Shown: piece by piece, positions 62,383-64,000 of the stretch | Layout: the number at the start of each line of letters is the position of its first letter | How positions within the stretch are numbered: position 1 is the first letter of the stretch | Assembly: GCA_947493325.1 (NCBI GenBank) | Contig: CANLQI010000001.1 | Location: forward strand, 1,565,375 to 1,629,374 | Direction of reading: 5' to 3' | DNA length: 64,000 nucleotides | Origin: an uncultured Sphingomonadaceae bacterium | GTDB taxonomy: Bacteria > Pseudomonadota > Alphaproteobacteria > Sphingomonadales > Sphingomonadaceae | Translations under genes and position numbers: made by a program | The notes under the pieces: model-generated | What the model was told of the DNA's origin: nothing | What the model saw: only the letters and a program-made list of their open reading frames with translations | The model's database searches: none

Positions 62383-64000
62383 TTATTTCTTGCCAACTTT
62401 GGTGACTTTTTCACCTTTGGCGCTCTTCCACGGCATAGCCGCCATATCCGATTTAGCAAGCTGATTGACAAAAGCCTGCGCTGCACGCGCGTCGTCAAAT
62501 GGCCCTGCGAGCAGCCGGTTGGTCTTGTTAATCGGCACCATCCAGCCCTGCGTATCCTTGAAAGCGTCAGGTGCCTTGCGTGACAGGCGGCGCCACTCGG
62601 AAGCGAACAGGGATGTGTCCTGTCCAATCGCAATCTGCACCCATTGGCGCGCAGGGTGGACAGGTTCAGCCGGTTTTGCAGGAACCGACTTAGGTTTGGG
62701 CTTTGCTTTTGCTGGGGTAATAGTAGCCAAATCCACAGCGCGACTGTCGCGTTTCAATTCTGCTTCCGGTACATTGATATCCGACATCAGACTATCAAAA
62801 CTTGGTCGCCTGGCAGGTGCTACCTGATCCCTTTTGACTTTATCAAGCGCCGAATTTGAAGATGCGTAAGCAGTCTCGGAACGTTCGGCCTCTTGCGCAG
62901 GGACACTCTTGGCAAGGTCAAAATTCTCTACAGAAAGTACAGGCCGTCTGGACAGAGTCACGCGCCCTGTATCGCCTGAATTCTGTGCAAGTACAGGTGG
63001 TTTTGATGCAGAAGCAATTTGCACCGGTGCTTGCGCCGGTTTAGGCTTTGGTGATCCGGCAGTTCTTGCGGTGCCCATGTTATTATTTACGGCTATCTGC
63101 GGTTTTGTCGCAGAGGCTGTAACCGGTTTTTGAGTTATATTTGCGGGCAGAGACACAGGAGCTTTTGCGTTTTGGTCAATTTTCTTATCTGCACTCACAG
63201 CTGCGACCTGCTTGTTTTGCCGTTGCCGCTGTTTTATCAGCGCCTCTCTTTCAATCTTTTTGCGGCGCCAGTCTGCACGGTTACGTTGTCCGGGACGACG
63301 CCGCTGTTTCTTGCTGGCTTTGCGCTGTGTAGCTGGTTTGGCCTGATTGGCATCCCCAAGCGGCTTGCCAGTTGGAATTAATCCGGCATCAGCGCCCGTG
63401 CCGCCGCGCACACTTGCGTATTGTGTATTGCGCGGATTAGGGCGGCCGATATTGGCGGTCTTGGGGAAATGTCCAAAATGTGCGGCGGCGGCCTGCTGCG
63501 ATTTGGTCAGGCGCGGCATATAATCAAGGTAAGGCTGGATAGAGGCGGCCAGGCGGCGCGGCATGGTGCCACGTGCCACTTTGCGTGCTTCTTTCTTGTC
63601 GCCATTTATGGCCAATATAAAAGCCCGCATACGCCAGGCCGCAGGAATATTTTTATGCAATAACGGATTCAAAAGTCGCTCTGCACCTTTTGTATCCCCC
63701 GATATGCCGAGCGAAAGTGCATAGCGCATTGTAACCTCATCGCCGCCGCCGCGTTTCAGCGCGAGCTTATAGTCACGCTGAGCATTGGCATTATTGCCCA
63801 CCAGATCATAAGCGAGTCCGCGATCTGCAGCGATAAAGCTTTCTGTCATGCCAAGCCTTAGGGCTTCGTCAAAAAGCCGCAGCGCTTCATAAGGATTTTC
63901 AGTGCCCAGCAATGCCGATGCAAGCCCCGCCTTTACGCGCGCGTTGCGCGGATTGAGCCGTTCTGCACGGGCAAAAAATCCAAGCGCGCCATCAGGATCC
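62383..64000 (-). CDS. TPR- and SPOR-domain protein (5' end cut by window)
   Basis: At least 538 residues; the frame is still open at the window edge, so the N-terminus is missing. The visible start is a TPR array (NPRNARVKAGLASALLG, NPYEALRLFDEALRLG, and repeats to about residue 130), followed by a long Lys/Arg/Gln/Pro-rich linker without structure, and a C-terminal SPOR domain (about the last 75 residues: WVQIAIGQDTSLFASEW, then LAGPFDDARAAQAFVNQL). SPOR domains bind denuded peptidoglycan at the division site. It is likely a divisome-associated envelope protein. Confidence 0.87.
   Translation of the reverse strand, partial: DPDGALGFFARAERLNPRNARVKAGLASALLGTENPYEALRLFDEALRLGMTESFIAADRGLAYDLVGNNANAQRDYKLALKRGGGDEVTMRYALSLGISGDTKGAERLLNPLLHKNIPAAWRMRAFILAINGDKKEARKVARGTMPRRLAASIQPYLDYMPRLTKSQQAAAAHFGHFPKTANIGRPNPRNTQYASVRGGTGADAGLIPTGKPLGDANQAKPATQRKASKKQRRRPGQRNRADWRRKKIEREALIKQRQRQNKQVAAVSADKKIDQNAKAPVSLPANITQKPVTASATKPQIAVNNNMGTARTAGSPKPKPAQAPVQIASASKPPVLAQNSGDTGRVTLSRRPVLSVENFDLAKSVPAQEAERSETAYASSNSALDKVKRDQVAPARRPSFDSLMSDINVPEAELKRDSRAVDLATITPAKAKPKPKSVPAKPAEPVHPARQWVQIAIGQDTSLFASEWRRLSRKAPDAFKDTQGWMVPINKTNRLLAGPFDDARAAQAFVNQLAKSDMAAMPWKSAKGEKVTKVGKK

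Overview
The window is chromosomal DNA from an alphaproteobacterium, most probably a sphingomonad (order Sphingomonadales). This is an inference from gene content: E. coli-type dihydroorotase, CIRCE-controlled groESL, a SigF/NrsF-controlled bufferin operon, RDD/SpoIIM/DUF58/MoxR genes, and many short palindromic repeats of the 'GTTCC(T/C)GCGAAAGCGGGAAC' and 'CGTCATCCTGAA' type. The host DNA is moderately GC-rich; two stretches (about 18.9-19.9 kb and 32.0-34.3 kb) are clearly AT-rich and look imported.

Layout. 0-1.7 kb: 3' part of signal peptide peptidase sppA. 1.8-5.8 kb: a six-gene operon, bufA-bufB-bufC-doxX-ECF sigma factor-nrsF, behind one GTAACC-N16-CGAA promoter; it should make a modified metal-binding peptide (bufferin) under its own membrane-controlled sigma factor. 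5.9-8.1 kb: CIRCE-groES-groEL. 8.1-12.3 kb: DUF1993, MAPEG, LysR and a three-gene phospholipid cluster (CDP-alcohol phosphatidyltransferase, PlsC-like, CdsA-like). 12.4-18.8 kb: small lipoprotein, S41 protease, polA, sulfurtransferase. 18.9-29.2 kb: orphan lipoprotein, DUF1330, GNAT, glycine-zipper protein, RarD, pyrC, ygfZ, TetR, rhodanese, DUF389 and an orphan secreted protein. 29.2-31.8 kb: aconitase acnA.

32.0-34.3 kb is the most unusual part: an AT-rich two-gene operon coding for a SLATT-type membrane effector and a reverse transcriptase of the defence (UG/Abi, DRT-like) kind. Directly upstream is a 129-nt segment that folds into a closed multi-branched RNA: an 11-bp perfect closing helix 107 nt apart, with three hairpins inside. 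I propose it as the RT's cognate noncoding RNA. Next come a nucleotidyltransferase plus small basic partner between two 42-bp direct repeats, and a 278-bp nested palindromic element.

36.2-55.7 kb: EamA transporter, lipoproteins, thioredoxin-like protein, ispG, SDR, isoaspartyl peptidase, a six-gene operon (DUF4129-DUF4350-MoxR-DUF58-SpoIIM-RDD), S1/P1 nuclease, an SPFH/RHH/small membrane protein operon, haloalkane dehalogenase, M3 peptidase and a phosphodiesterase. 55.7-61.1 kb: a three-gene electron-transfer operon with very unusual architecture (FAD oxidoreductase + two cyclic-nucleotide-binding domains + four [4Fe-4S] clusters; a membrane subunit; an FHA-TM-decaheme cytochrome c). A CcmI-like TPR protein and a SPOR/TPR protein (cut by the window edge) finish the window. 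Functions were read from sequence motifs by eye; no database search or fold calculation was run.
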